Source: Haliea sp. (GTDB lineage Bacteria; Pseudomonadota; Gammaproteobacteria; Pseudomonadales; Halieaceae). From it: a DNA stretch of 42,816 nt. The translations under genes and the position numbers were made by a program. The notes under the pieces were generated by a model, which was not told where the DNA came from, ran no database searches, and saw only the letters and a program-made list of their open reading frames with translations. Below are positions 1 to 9,112 of the stretch, one piece after another. Location of the stretch: assembly GCA_009937575.1 (NCBI GenBank), contig JAACFI010000003.1, positions 1 through 42,816 on the forward strand, written 5' to 3'. The first letter of the stretch is position 1, and each line of letters begins with the position of its first letter.

Positions 1-774
1 ATGAACCTCAGCGAGGAGGAGCGCGCTGCACCGCCGGCGGTGGCCATGTTCGCGGCCCAGGTCGATGCGATGCTGCAGGCGGGCGTTACTGAACAGACTA
101 TTGCCTCGATTTCATGCAAGGCGCGGCAGCACGCCGCCCACAACCCGAATGCCATCTTCACCGATCCCCTGACGGTGGAAGAGGTGCTCGCTGCACCGCC
201 GGTGTTCCGCAACCTGCGAAAACTCTATGCCTGCCCACCCAGCTGCGGTGCCGCCGCAGTGGTCGTCTGCAACGAGGCCTTCGCCCGCACCCACGGCATT
301 CGCAACGACGTCACGCTGGTAGGAAAAGGATGGTGCAGCGACAAGAAGCAGTATTTCAGCGGCAGCGTCATGGATGTGATGTTCCAGGCACTCAGTCGCG
401 ATGCCGCCCAGGCAGCTTACGAGGATGCCGGTCTGGGCCCGGAGGATATCGACGTGATCGAACTCCACGATTGCTTTGCCACTAACGAGTTGGCCACCTA
501 CTCCGCTCTCGGGCTGTGCCGGGAAGAGGACCTGAACGCTTTCGTGGCCGATGGGGACAACACCTATGGTGGCCGTTTCGTGGTGAATCCTTCCGGCGGC
601 CTGCTGGCCAAGGGACACCCACTGGGCGCCACCGGCCTGGCCCAGATCACCGAATTGACCCTGCACCTGCGGGGCGAGGCCGGCAGTCGCCAGGTAGATG
701 GCGCGCGTACCGCCCTGCAGCATAACGGCGGCCTGGGTAGCGCCGGCTTCGTGCATATCTTCCAGCGCTCCTAG
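1..774 (+). CDS. SCP2-type thiolase / lipid-transfer protein, C-terminal part (5' truncated by window)
   Basis: The left edge of the window cuts this gene; 257 residues remain of a family that is usually about 390 residues. Thiolase signatures are clear: HDCF near residue 156, then NPSGG followed by GHPLGATG (the catalytic His loop of thiolases) near residues 196-209, and HNGGLG close to the C-terminus, which is the SCP2/SCPx-type form of the last thiolase motif. The family carries out thiolytic or Claisen-type chemistry on acyl-CoA; SCP2-type members act on branched, sterol-like or other bulky acyl-CoAs, so the specific substrate is open. The N-terminal nucleophilic Cys would lie outside the window. 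An intrinsic terminator follows 20 bp after the stop, so this closes an upstream operon. The Met at position 1 is probably internal rather than the true start. Confidence 0.92.
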   Translation: MNLSEEERAAPPAVAMFAAQVDAMLQAGVTEQTIASISCKARQHAAHNPNAIFTDPLTVEEVLAAPPVFRNLRKLYACPPSCGAAAVVVCNEAFARTHGIRNDVTLVGKGWCSDKKQYFSGSVMDVMFQALSRDAAQAAYEDAGLGPEDIDVIELHDCFATNELATYSALGLCREEDLNAFVADGDNTYGGRFVVNPSGGLLAKGHPLGATGLAQITELTLHLRGEAGSRQVDGARTALQHNGGLGSAGFVHIFQRS

Positions 775-794
775 GAAACACCGGCTAGCTACCC

Positions 795-826
795 GCCCCC
801 GGTTCACCGGGGGCTGCATTTAATTT
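795..826 (+). terminator. Rho-independent terminator after the thiolase gene
   Basis: A perfect 8-bp stem GCCCCCGG / CCGGGGGC (795-802 and 807-814) closes a TTCA tetraloop and is followed by a T-rich tail (TGCATTTAATTTT). It separates the thiolase transcription unit from the WS/DGAT operon. Confidence 0.72.
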
Positions 827-845
827 TCGCTGAAAACTCCCGGGT

Positions 846-873
846 TTGCACAATCCGGCGGGGGCACTATAAC
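846..873 (+). promoter_or_regulatory. Candidate sigma-70 promoter for the WS/DGAT-acyl-CoA synthetase operon
   Basis: TTGCAC at 846-851 and TATAAC at 868-873 are separated by 16 bp, in the only non-coding gap upstream of the operon and just after a terminator. The start codon lies 36 bp downstream of the -10. Based on consensus matching alone. Confidence 0.45.
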
Positions 874-909
874 TAATTGTCAGCAGCACAATTATGACGG
901 AGTGGTGAT

Positions 910-2337
910 ATGAGAAGAATGGGCGGAGCAGATGCATTCATGCTGGCCATGGAGACCCCCAGGGCCTACATGCACACGTTCAAGGTCGCGATCATCGACC
1001 CATCCACGGATCCCCAGGGTTGGTGCTTCGAGAAATTCCACCGGGATTTCGAACAGCGTGCACACCTGGTTCCTTTCCTTCGCTGGAAATACGCCGACGC
1101 GCCGCTGGGACTCAACCACCCCCTGTGGCTGGAAGACGAGGACTTCAACCTGGATTACCACGTGCGGCGGGTGGCCCTGCCCCAACCCGCCGATCACAAG
1201 GCCCTCTGCGAATTCATGGGCTCAGTCTACGCCTACCAGCTCGATCGCAGCCGCCCCCTGTGGAAGTGCTGGGTGGTCGAAGGCGTGGAGGGCGGCAAGG
1301 TGGCACTGGTAACCATGCTGCATCACGCCTACGTGGACGGCGCCGGTGCCTCCTACGGCCTGGAACAGTTGTACAGGGATACACCCGGCTGTACCCCGGA
1401 ACACGTTCCACCCTGGCAGGCCCGCCCCACCCCCTCCTGGCTCAAGCAACTGTGGCTGGCTTTACGGGACTGGCCCGCCCTGGTCCTCGGTGGGCTGCCG
1501 AAGGTGATTTCCGGGCTGCGACAGAAGAAGGCCCTGGAGCGGCAATATGCCGAACAAGGCAAGCCCCCTCATCCCGCACCTTCCATGATGCAGCAGACCC
1601 CCATCAACCGGGTATTGAGCTACGGCCGCACCTTTGTCTGTGACAGCATGCCGTTCGCTGACTTCAAGGCCATATCCAAGGGGCTGGGTGTCACCATCAA
1701 CGATGTATTCCTGTGCTGTGCCGCGGGTGCCCTGCGACAGATGTTCCTGGACGGCCACTACGACCCCGACGACAGCCCGCTGATCGCGGCCACACCCTTC
1801 GCCGGCAAGCGACCCGAGGGCATGGAGGGCCTGGGCAATTTCGTCACCATGGATTACTGCTGGCTACACACGGATATCGCCGACCCGTTGGAACGTCTGC
1901 ACGCGGGGCACAAGGCGGCCAACGAGATGAAAGAGCACCTGAAAAAGAGCGTGGAAATGAACGCTGATTTCAGTGCCGTGATGAAAATCATGCCGCCCTG
2001 GGCCGTCAAGGCGTTCAGCTGGTGGCTGCGCGAGAAAAAACAGGGCAGCCTCAGCCTGTTCGGCAACGTGGCCCTGTCCAATGTCCCAGGCCCGCGCAAG
2101 CCCCTGTACTGGGACAATTACAAATTGGCCAACTGGTTTTCCACCGGGCAGATCATTGACGGTACCTGCATCAATATGACCATGTGGAGTTACTGCGATT
2201 TCGTCAACCTGTGCATACTGGCCGACAAGAAGGTGCTGCCTGACGGCTGGAAACTGTTCGGCTATTTCAAACGCGAACTGGAGACACTGGTGTCACTGAC
2301 CCCACAACACACTGAACAGGAAAAACTCGCCTCATGA
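910..2337 (+). CDS. WS/DGAT-family acyltransferase (wax ester synthase / diacylglycerol acyltransferase), copy 1
   Basis: A 475-residue protein of normal length for the bacterial bifunctional wax ester synthase/DGAT family, which joins acyl-CoA to a long-chain alcohol or diacylglycerol to give neutral storage lipid at the inner membrane face. The active-site motif HHxxxDG is present as HHAYVDG (residues 138-144), with the family's N-terminal G-A-D-A-F-M-L-A-M-E pattern and a C-terminal SNVPGPR motif near residue 395. GGAG at 899-902 sits 7 nt before the ATG. The stop overlaps the start of the next WS/DGAT gene (ATGA), so the two are translationally coupled. Two adjacent paralogues suggest different acceptor specificities or a heteromer; neither is shown by the sequence. 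Confidence 0.93.
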   Translation: MRRMGGADAFMLAMETPRAYMHTFKVAIIDPSTDPQGWCFEKFHRDFEQRAHLVPFLRWKYADAPLGLNHPLWLEDEDFNLDYHVRRVALPQPADHKALCEFMGSVYAYQLDRSRPLWKCWVVEGVEGGKVALVTMLHHAYVDGAGASYGLEQLYRDTPGCTPEHVPPWQARPTPSWLKQLWLALRDWPALVLGGLPKVISGLRQKKALERQYAEQGKPPHPAPSMMQQTPINRVLSYGRTFVCDSMPFADFKAISKGLGVTINDVFLCCAAGALRQMFLDGHYDPDDSPLIAATPFAGKRPEGMEGLGNFVTMDYCWLHTDIADPLERLHAGHKAANEMKEHLKKSVEMNADFSAVMKIMPPWAVKAFSWWLREKKQGSLSLFGNVALSNVPGPRKPLYWDNYKLANWFSTGQIIDGTCINMTMWSYCDFVNLCILADKKVLPDGWKLFGYFKRELETLVSLTPQHTEQEKLAS

Positions 2338-3743
2338 GTAGATTGACAACACTGGACATGGCCTTCCTGCTGCTGGAAAACAGCAGCCGCCAGATTCACA
2401 TGACCGCCTACCAGATGTTCAAGGTGCCGGCCCGCCAGAAAAACGCCTGGGTGAACAAGGTTCTCAAGGCTTTTCGCAGCACCGAGGTGGCCGCACCCTT
2501 CAACCAGAAAATAAAGTGGCTGGGCAAGGATGTGGCCTCCTGGGAAACGGTAGAGCCCGATCTCAATTATCATGTGCGACACCTGGCGGTGCCCGCCCCC
2601 GGCTCCATGCAGCAGTTTTATGACACTGTCTCTTTCCTGAACACACCACTGCTCGACCGCAACCTGCCCCTGTGGGACTGCTACATCATTGACGGCATCG
2701 AGGGCAATCACGTGGCCATCATGGTCCGCGTTCATCACGCCATGATAGACGGCGGCGGCGCCCTGAAGCTGTTCAGGGCCGCGATGAGTGAAACCGCCAG
2801 CGACAAAACCATCCGTCCCGTATGGGCTCCGCAGAAGAAAAAGCCAAGGAAAAAACGCGCCAGGAAGAGCGAACCCCAATTGAAGCAACTCCTGTCAACC
2901 CTCGGCAAGGTGCCCACAGGCATTATGGATACCGGTACCGAGTTCGCCAAAATGGGCGCGCAGTCCCTGAAGCTGCGATCCGCGGAAGCCTCCCTGCCCT
3001 TCGGGGCACCCCATACGCTGTTCAACAATGTGGCCCAATCATCTGCCCGGCGCTACGCCAACTGCGAAATACCCCTGGCGGACATCAAGGCCATTTCAAA
3101 GAAAACCGGTACCACGGTGAACGACGTGGTCACCACCGTGATCGATGATGCCCTGCACCACTACCTGAAGGACCACGATGCCGGCATCGACCAGCCGCTG
3201 GTCAGCCTGATGGCGATGTCCCTTCGCACCGAGGATCACGGCGCGACCGGCAACCAGGTCAGTGCGGAACTGGTTCCCATGGGGCAGCCCAACGCGACTA
3301 TTGGCAAACGCCTTGAGCAGGTTCACGAATCCATCGCCCGGGTGAAGAAAAAGAGCGCCAGGCTGCCCAACACCGTGCGCCAGTTCTATTCGATGCTGGT
3401 TTTCGGCAGTTCCGCCATTTCGGACTTTGCGTCGGCCTTCGAGAAAATCCCCAGCGCCAACGTACTGATCTCCAATATGGTCGGCCCCCAGGAACAACTG
3501 TACCTGGGCGGAATGCCTATGGTCGCTTTCCAGGGACTGCCCATTGTGCCCCCTGGCGGTGGTCTCAATGTCACCTTTGCCAGTTTCAACAAGAATATCT
3601 GCCTGGCCATCGGCGCGGCGCCCGAAGCCGTCGATGATCCCTATAAGTTGATCCATTTCATCGAACATAGCTTCCATAAGCTGCAGAATGCCACCATGAA
3701 ATCCAGAAAATCGGCGCCCCGCGAGGCCCGCGCCAAAGCCTGA
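2334..3743 (+). CDS. WS/DGAT-family acyltransferase, copy 2
   Basis: A 469-residue paralogue of the preceding gene. Active-site motif HHAMIDG at residues 134-140; the N-terminal L-T-T-L-D-M-A-F-L-L-L-E stretch and the SNMVGP motif near residue 383 are typical of the family. A lysine/arginine-rich stretch (KKKPRKKRARK, about residues 166-176) lies in the linker between the two CoA-dependent-acyltransferase-like halves, and another basic run ends the protein; such patches could favour association with anionic membrane or lipid-droplet surfaces (inference). The start codon overlaps the stop of copy 1. An acyl-CoA synthetase begins 20 bp downstream, so the operon can both activate fatty acids and esterify them. 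Confidence 0.93.
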   Translation: MSRLTTLDMAFLLLENSSRQIHMTAYQMFKVPARQKNAWVNKVLKAFRSTEVAAPFNQKIKWLGKDVASWETVEPDLNYHVRHLAVPAPGSMQQFYDTVSFLNTPLLDRNLPLWDCYIIDGIEGNHVAIMVRVHHAMIDGGGALKLFRAAMSETASDKTIRPVWAPQKKKPRKKRARKSEPQLKQLLSTLGKVPTGIMDTGTEFAKMGAQSLKLRSAEASLPFGAPHTLFNNVAQSSARRYANCEIPLADIKAISKKTGTTVNDVVTTVIDDALHHYLKDHDAGIDQPLVSLMAMSLRTEDHGATGNQVSAELVPMGQPNATIGKRLEQVHESIARVKKKSARLPNTVRQFYSMLVFGSSAISDFASAFEKIPSANVLISNMVGPQEQLYLGGMPMVAFQGLPIVPPGGGLNVTFASFNKNICLAIGAAPEAVDDPYKLIHFIEHSFHKLQNATMKSRKSAPREARAKA

Positions 3744-3763
3744 ACTGTTCCGGAGAACCCATC

Positions 3764-5281
3764 ATGAACAAAAACGTAGGACTGATGCTCAAGCAAAGGG
3801 CGGTAGTTTCCACCCATACGGAAGCCTATGTGGAGCCGTCCACCAACGTACGCGCCACCTGGGACGACGTCAATCGCCTCACCAACCGCTGCGCCTCGGT
3901 TCTCGAAGGACTCGGACTGTCGAAAGGCGATCGCGTCGCGTTGCTGATGCACAACAGTATCGAGTTCACTACCCTGTTCTACGGCGCGGCGAAACTGGGC
4001 CTGGTGGTGGTGCCGCTGAATACCCGCCTGACCGCCAGTGAATTGTCGTTTATCCTCTCCGACAGCGGTACGCGAACGCTGTTTTTCGACCCCGAATTCG
4101 CGGAGACGGTCGCCGCTATCCAGGCCAGCGACGAGCATCCCCTGGCGATTACCGACTACCTGCAGGCCAGGGATAGCTCAGAGGGGCTCGCGCCACTGCT
4201 CGAGGATGCGTCAGACGACGAACCGGAGATCAAGGGCGGCGACCAGGACAACATGTTCATCATGTACACCTCCGGCACCACCGGCCTGCCGAAGGGCGTC
4301 GTCCACACCCATGACTCCATCATGTGGGCCGCCCAGTGCTGGGCCAACACGGTTGAGGTCCGCTATCGGGACCGACTGCTGTTACCACTGCCAATGTTCC
4401 ATGTGGCCGCCCTCACCGGGGTACTTTTCTGCGCCGCCCGGGGTGTCACGCTGGTCTCCATGCCCGACTTCGACCCCTCCGCGGTGTGGTCGCTGATCGT
4501 GGAAGAGAAAATCAACATCGGGGCCTCGGTACCGGCCATCCTGAATTTCATGCGCCAGGTGCCGGAGTTCGCAGAGCTGGATGCCCCCGACTTTCGCTTC
4601 TTTATTACCGGCGCGGCTCCCATGCCGGAAACACTCACCCGCCTCTACAACGAAAAAGGCATGGAGGTGATTCAGGGCTATGCGCTGACTGAATCGGGCG
4701 GCGGGGGCTGCATGCTGATGAACGAAGACGCCATTCGCAAGATCGGCTCCGCCGGCAAAGCCACCATGTTTACCGAAATCTGCATTCGCGACGAGCAGGG
4801 CAACCGCAGCGCCACCGGCACTGGAGAAATCCTGATGCGCGCCCCGCACATGATGAAAGAATACTGGAATCGCCCTGATGCCACCGAGGAAGCCTATGAC
4901 GATGGCTGGTTCTGTACCGGCGATGTCGCGGAAATAGATGAAGAGGGTTTCATCTTCATCAAGGACCGGATCAAGGACATGATCATTTCCGGCGGGGAAA
5001 ACATCTACCCGGCAGAAGTGGAGAATGTCATCCTGGCTCACCCGGCGGTCACCGAGGTTGCGGTCATCGGCCTACCCGATGAAAAGTGGGGTGAAACCGT
5101 CTGTGCGGTGGTCTCGAGCAGCGACGAGGCAACAGACGAAGATGCGATCATCAAACATTGCGAGGAAAAACTATCCCGCTACAAACTGCCACGCAAAGTG
5201 ATCTTCATAGACACGATTCCACGCAATCCGTCGGGCAAAATCCTGAAACGCGTACTGAGGGACCAGTTCGCCGAGGGATAA
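3764..5281 (+). CDS. AMP-forming acyl-CoA synthetase (class I adenylate-forming enzyme)
   Basis: A 505-residue ligase that activates a carboxylic acid through an acyl-adenylate and transfers it to CoA. All core motifs are present: P-loop [11 protein letters not shown] (168-178), A5 motif GYALTES (305-311), A7 GWFCTGD (381-387), the hinge [19 protein letters not shown], and the C-terminal catalytic Lys in NPSGKILKR (K492). The length and N-terminus resemble medium/long-chain fatty-acyl-CoA ligases rather than acetyl-CoA synthetase; chain length is not deducible. GGAG at 3752-3755 is 8 nt before the ATG. It is third in the operon after the WS/DGAT pair and probably supplies them with acyl-CoA, or feeds beta-oxidation together with the thiolase upstream. 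It converges on an AraC gene with only a 9-bp gap. Confidence 0.94.
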   Translation: MNKNVGLMLKQRAVVSTHTEAYVEPSTNVRATWDDVNRLTNRCASVLEGLGLSKGDRVALLMHNSIEFTTLFYGAAKLGLVVVPLNTRLTASELSFILSDSGTRTLFFDPEFAETVAAIQASDEHPLAITDYLQARDSSEGLAPLLEDASDDEPEIKGGDQDNMFIMYTSGTTGLPKGVVHTHDSIMWAAQCWANTVEVRYRDRLLLPLPMFHVAALTGVLFCAARGVTLVSMPDFDPSAVWSLIVEEKINIGASVPAILNFMRQVPEFAELDAPDFRFFITGAAPMPETLTRLYNEKGMEVIQGYALTESGGGGCMLMNEDAIRKIGSAGKATMFTEICIRDEQGNRSATGTGEILMRAPHMMKEYWNRPDATEEAYDDGWFCTGDVAEIDEEGFIFIKDRIKDMIISGGENIYPAEVENVILAHPAVTEVAVIGLPDEKWGETVCAVVSSSDEATDEDAIIKHCEEKLSRYKLPRKVIFIDTIPRNPSGKILKRVLRDQFAEG

Positions 5282-5290
5282 CTAACCAGC

Positions 5291-6313
5291 CTATTCCTCG
5301 CTTATCCTGTGTTCGATGCGGTAGTCCCGGGGTGACAGGCCGAACCAGCGCCGGAACGCGCGAGTGAAGTTACTGGCATCGGAGAACCCGAGCAGGTAGG
5401 CAATCTCGGTGATGGTGAGATGGCTCTGCTGCATATACCCTGTGGCCAGGTTTTTCCGGGTGCTGTCCAGGGTGTCCTGGAAAGTGGTGTTTTCCGCCGC
5501 CAGCTTGAGCTGCAGGTTGCGGGCACTCATATGCATCTTGTCGGCGACCGCCTGCTTGGACAAGGTTCCCGAGGCGAGGTCCTCGATTATGTAACGGCGC
5601 ACCCGGTTGACCACGTCGCTCCTGTCCATCTGTTCGAGGTATTGCATCACGATCTGGTCGTTGTACTGGGCCATATCGGGGCTGGCGCCAGGCAGTGGAT
5701 CGTCCATGATACTGCCATCCATGGCAATGCGGTCTTCCTCGCAGCCGAAGCGCACCGGGCAATTGAAGTAATCCAGGTAGGGTTGGGGTCCTCGCTCGGG
5801 CTCCGGTCGGGTGAGTTCGATCCACAGCGGATCGAGGGGCTGCTGGTAGAGAAAGCGCAGGAAGCGCACCATCATGGTCACCCAGGCATCCTGGGTCTCG
5901 TAGCAGACTGCCGGCCCGATATTGGAGGCGGCGAGTATCGCCTGCCCCTCCATGTCGAAACAGTGAAAATCCGCGCTCTGGGACACCACCCGGTAGTAAT
6001 TACAGATACGAGTATAAAAATCCCGCAGCGAGCTGCTGGACAGCAGGCCGAATCCCAGGGCATGTAGGTTGCCAGGCTGCATCCTCTCACCCACTGCGAT
6101 ACCGAAGTAGGGATCGTCGGTTGCCTTAACCGACGCCGCGAACAGGCGACCCACCGCTATCTCGCTGATGCGCTTGAGCGGATCGGAAGAGGTCAGGACC
6201 TCTATGCCAGCCTCATTGAATACCGATTGAGGATCAATGCCACGGGCCTCCAGGGCGGAGGCGAAGGCCTGCACGTAGGAGGCCACGGTGGTCTGGGATA
6301 CCTGTTGCGTCAT
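5291..6313 (-). CDS. AraC-family transcriptional regulator (arabinose-binding-type N-terminal domain)
   Basis: A 340-residue regulator. Roughly residues 20-210 resemble the N-terminal ligand-sensing domain found in the AraC/OruR-like group (Arabinose_bd), and residues 240-335 hold a double helix-turn-helix: the first in SKQAVADKMHMSARNLQLKL, the second in ITEIAYLLGFSDASNFTRAF, closed by the conserved F-G-L-S-P-R-D-Y-R. Regulators of this type often sit beside lipid, steroid or aromatic catabolism genes and respond to a pathway compound. It converges with the acyl-CoA synthetase and is divergent from the SDR at 6631, so the shared 317-bp intergenic region is the natural place for its operators. 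No strong ribosome-binding site precedes the chosen ATG; a later start is possible. Confidence 0.9.
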   Translation of the reverse strand: MTQQVSQTTVASYVQAFASALEARGIDPQSVFNEAGIEVLTSSDPLKRISEIAVGRLFAASVKATDDPYFGIAVGERMQPGNLHALGFGLLSSSSLRDFYTRICNYYRVVSQSADFHCFDMEGQAILAASNIGPAVCYETQDAWVTMMVRFLRFLYQQPLDPLWIELTRPEPERGPQPYLDYFNCPVRFGCEEDRIAMDGSIMDDPLPGASPDMAQYNDQIVMQYLEQMDRSDVVNRVRRYIIEDLASGTLSKQAVADKMHMSARNLQLKLAAENTTFQDTLDSTRKNLATGYMQQSHLTITEIAYLLGFSDASNFTRAFRRWFGLSPRDYRIEHRISEE

Positions 6314-6630
6314 CCGTCATCACTTGTCTGGGCACAGAACGTCAGCATACGACCGCGGTGTGCCGCGGCCATGCTTCAAGCGATGAAAACTAACACCAAT
6401 CCCACACTGATACAATGCAACAGTGGCGCAGCTATCGCGCTGTTTTTTGGCTTCGGCACCTGTCACGGGAAAGATAAAGTCGCCCTGACAGAACAGCCCA
6501 GGGATAAGTATTTTTCACCCTGCGACAGGCGGGATAGACCCGGCAGTATTACAGTAATGACCAGAGTCGCGGAAAGCCGTCTGCGAGGCGGCGTTTATGT
6601 CGTCCATCACCCCTGATAAGGAGATTCCCA
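6314..6630. other. Divergent intergenic region between AraC regulator and SDR
   Basis: 317 bp without a convincing gene. It should contain the promoters of both flanking genes. The visible elements are a dyad CCGCGG-TGTG-CCGCGG at 6353-6368, 40 bp upstream of the regulator start, and the ribosome-binding site AAGGAG at 6618-6623 for the SDR. No clear -35/-10 pair could be picked on either strand. Confidence 0.5.
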
Positions 6631-7458
6631 ATGAGCCTGGAAAAAAGATTTCCGCAGAAACGCGCATTCATCACCGGTGCGGCCAGCGGCCTGGGCCTGG
6701 CTATTTGCAAACGCCTGGCCCGCCGCGGCTGGCGCCTGTTGATAGCCGACATCAACGTGGAACGCCTGGACGAGGCCGACAGGATTCTCGGGGAGCTGGG
6801 GGCCGAGGTAGAAAAACTGGTGCTTGACGTTACCGATTACACGGCGCAGGAAAAGGCCGCTGCTCTGCTGCAGGAAAAATGGGGTGGCGTGGACATGGTA
6901 TTCAACAACGCCGGTATCGCCACCGCCGGCGCCATCGACGAACTGACCCTGGCAGACTGGGAGCGGACCATCGATATAGACCTGTGGAGCGTGGTCTACG
7001 GCTGCAAGATCTTCGCACCCATGCTGAAAGCCCAGGGGGGTGGTTATATCGTCAATACTGCTTCCAGCGCTGGCACCCTGGCAGGGCCCGAAATGGCTGC
7101 CTACAACGTCGCCAAGGCCGGCGTGGTTTCCCTGTCGGAGACCCTGAAAACAGAGTTGAGCAAGGACAATATCGGCGTTTCGGTGGTCTGTCCCACAGTA
7201 TTCGTAACCTCCCTGGGTGAAACCATGAGCGGGGAGCGTGAAATGGAGGGCAACCTGATCCGTCAACTGCAACGTTCAAAAGTCACCGCGGATGACATCG
7301 TGGACGACATAATGTCGGCGATCGACAAGAACCGCCTCTATGTCATCACCCAATCCGATGCCAAATGGGGCTGGCGCACCAAGCGTTTCTTTCCGGAGTT
7401 GTACACCCGAATTATCGGCTACTTCTACCGCAATAAGAAATGGATCTACTCACGGTAG
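6631..7458 (+). CDS. Short-chain dehydrogenase/reductase (classical SDR)
   Basis: A 275-residue NAD(P)-dependent oxidoreductase. Cofactor motif TGAASGLG (15-22), structural motif NNAG (92-95), catalytic Ser145/146, and YNVAK with Tyr158 and Lys162. Acidic D40 at the end of beta-2 favours NAD(H) (inference from the usual rule). The C-terminal extension after residue 240 is basic (KKWIYSR). AAGGAG at 6618-6623 is 7 nt before the ATG. Divergent from an AraC regulator and followed 168 bp later by an acyltransferase gene in the same direction. Likely acts on an alcohol or ketone in the lipid pathway of this region; the substrate cannot be assigned. Confidence 0.9.
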   Translation: MSLEKRFPQKRAFITGAASGLGLAICKRLARRGWRLLIADINVERLDEADRILGELGAEVEKLVLDVTDYTAQEKAAALLQEKWGGVDMVFNNAGIATAGAIDELTLADWERTIDIDLWSVVYGCKIFAPMLKAQGGGYIVNTASSAGTLAGPEMAAYNVAKAGVVSLSETLKTELSKDNIGVSVVCPTVFVTSLGETMSGEREMEGNLIRQLQRSKVTADDIVDDIMSAIDKNRLYVITQSDAKWGWRTKRFFPELYTRIIGYFYRNKKWIYSR

Positions 7459-7626
7459 TCGGTTTCCTGTCGCCACAGGCGTAGTAGGGGCCAGGCCGGC
7501 ATGTTAAGCTCTTGCTCGCCCTCCCCGGCCGGCCGAGTGTTTCCGGTTGTTGTTCCCACCGGTGTGTGCATCCACTCCGGGCATTTCCTCTGCCGGGCCA
7601 TCGTCCACCAGTAAAAAGTATCACCT

Positions 7627-8199
7627 ATGAAACAATCCCTGGCGCGGTGGCTGCTGCGTACCCTCGGCTGGCGCATCGAAGGCGAGAGACCGGGACACGA
7701 TCGCTATGTACTTATCGCCGCGCCTCACACCTCCAACTGGGATCTGCCTCTCATGCTGGCTTTTGGTGCGGCCTTCGACCTGAAGATCACCTGGATGGCC
7801 AAGCACAGCCTGTTCTTCCCGCCTCTCGGCTGGATCCTTCGCGGCCTGGGAGGGATGCCCGTTTACCGGCATGAAAACAGGAATGTGGTGGACGACATGG
7901 TGGAAGTGCTTCGCTCTGCCCGGCGCCTGGTGCTGGTGGTTCCCACTGAGGGAACCCGGGAATGGACCGAGTACTGGAAATCAGGTTTTTACCACATCGC
8001 CAGGAAAGCGGGAGTCCCCATCGTGCCCTCATTCCTCGATTTCGGGCAGAAACGCGGGGGCTTTGGCCCCGCGCTGCTGCCCAGCGGGGACGTAATCACC
8101 GACATGCAGTACTTCCGGGACTTCTACCGTGGTATGCAGGGGAAATTTTCCGGGCAGTTCGGTCCAGTGCGTCTAAGGGAAGAGGATGACACACCCTAG
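7627..8199 (+). CDS. 1-acyl-sn-glycerol-3-phosphate acyltransferase-like protein (PlsC/LPLAT family), short form
   Basis: A 190-residue protein with the LPLAT motif I as HTSNWD (H34, D39, i.e. HX4D), the substrate-binding motif GGMPVYR (about 77-83) and a motif III variant V-P-T-E-G-T-R-E near residue 107, in place of the usual FPEGTR. It lacks the N-terminal transmembrane segment of standard PlsC and is shorter than the usual ~240 residues, so it belongs to the small soluble or peripheral group of acyltransferases. Likely transfers an acyl chain to a lysophospholipid or related alcohol. The gene converges on an LLM oxidoreductase gene and both end within the same CTAG. Confidence 0.85.
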   Translation: MKQSLARWLLRTLGWRIEGERPGHDRYVLIAAPHTSNWDLPLMLAFGAAFDLKITWMAKHSLFFPPLGWILRGLGGMPVYRHENRNVVDDMVEVLRSARRLVLVVPTEGTREWTEYWKSGFYHIARKAGVPIVPSFLDFGQKRGGFGPALLPSGDVITDMQYFRDFYRGMQGKFSGQFGPVRLREEDDTP

Positions 8200-9065
8200 G
8201 GTGAGTGAATAACCCGATCAGCAAATTCCCGGATAGCCGCCAGTTTCTGCTCCCTGTCCAGACCCGGGTCATAGGGATTCCACGGCGTCACACAGGCGTC
8301 AGTCACCCCCAGGTCGGCAAGGCGACGAAAATCATCGGGTTCTGTTGCCGCCATATCGAAGGCGTGAATCTCGAACTCGCTGTTGCCGTCTGTTCCGTAT
8401 TCGATGCGCAATTCATTCAGGGTGGCAATCATTCCCCGCAGTGCCTCGTAATCGCTGTTGGCTGATATCCAACCATCACCCAGGCGCGCGGCCCTGCGCA
8501 GGGCCGGTTTAGCATGTCCACCCACCAGCACAGGCACGGAGGTGCCGGGCACCGGTGACAGCTTCATGCGACCGATATCGTAGTTATCCGAGTGGTATTC
8601 AAAGTACTCCCCCGACATCGCTCCGCGGATGATCTCCAGGCATTCATCCATCAGTTTGCCACGCAGGTCGAAATCGACGCCGTTATAACTGAAATCCTCC
8701 TTCCAGGGGCTCAAACCGGCACCGAGGGCAATGCGATTGTTGCTGGCTACCGCCAGGGAGGACAGGGTCTTGGCGAGCACCAGTGGCTGCCTGACCGGCA
8801 CTTTCAGCACCGCGGGATAAAAACGCAGTGACGTGGTCACGGCGGCCATACCCGCCATGGCGATAAACGGCTCCAGCACAGGCACCCCGTCCAGCGCCTG
8901 TCGAACTGTCTCGGTACTGAGGTACGGGTAGTCGGACTCGGTCACCTCCGGATAGAAAAGACTGTCGGGTACTGCCAGGGAATGATAACCGCAGGCCTCG
9001 GCCTCGCGTGCAAGATCCGGGTAGTCTTCGATACCACCCAGACCGGTCATCAGGGTAAATCTCAT
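8196..9065 (-). CDS. LLM-class (luciferase-like) flavin/F420-type oxidoreductase
   Basis: A 289-residue TIM-barrel luciferase-like monooxygenase family member. Seen: N-terminal M-R-F-T-L-M-T-G, E-A-E-A-C-G-Y-H-S-L-A-V-P-D-S (residues 21-35), the central R-I-A-L-G-A-G-L-S-P-W-K-E (about 112-124), and VPVLVGGHAKPALRRAARLG-D-G-W (about 178-200), the typical LLM signature. The family uses reduced FMN or F420; in a gammaproteobacterium FMN or an F420-like cofactor are both conceivable, so the cofactor is left open. Third gene of a leftward operon behind the SDR and the Tat amidase (47-bp gap). GGAG lies about 11 nt upstream of the ATG. It shares its stop position with the converging acyltransferase gene. 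Confidence 0.87.
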   Translation of the reverse strand: MRFTLMTGLGGIEDYPDLAREAEACGYHSLAVPDSLFYPEVTESDYPYLSTETVRQALDGVPVLEPFIAMAGMAAVTTSLRFYPAVLKVPVRQPLVLAKTLSSLAVASNNRIALGAGLSPWKEDFSYNGVDFDLRGKLMDECLEIIRGAMSGEYFEYHSDNYDIGRMKLSPVPGTSVPVLVGGHAKPALRRAARLGDGWISANSDYEALRGMIATLNELRIEYGTDGNSEFEIHAFDMAATEPDDFRRLADLGVTDACVTPWNPYDPGLDREQKLAAIREFADRVIHSP

Positions 9066-9112
9066 ATCAATATCGCTCCAGGTACGTACGGATAAGCGGC
9101 ATACCGCGGGAA

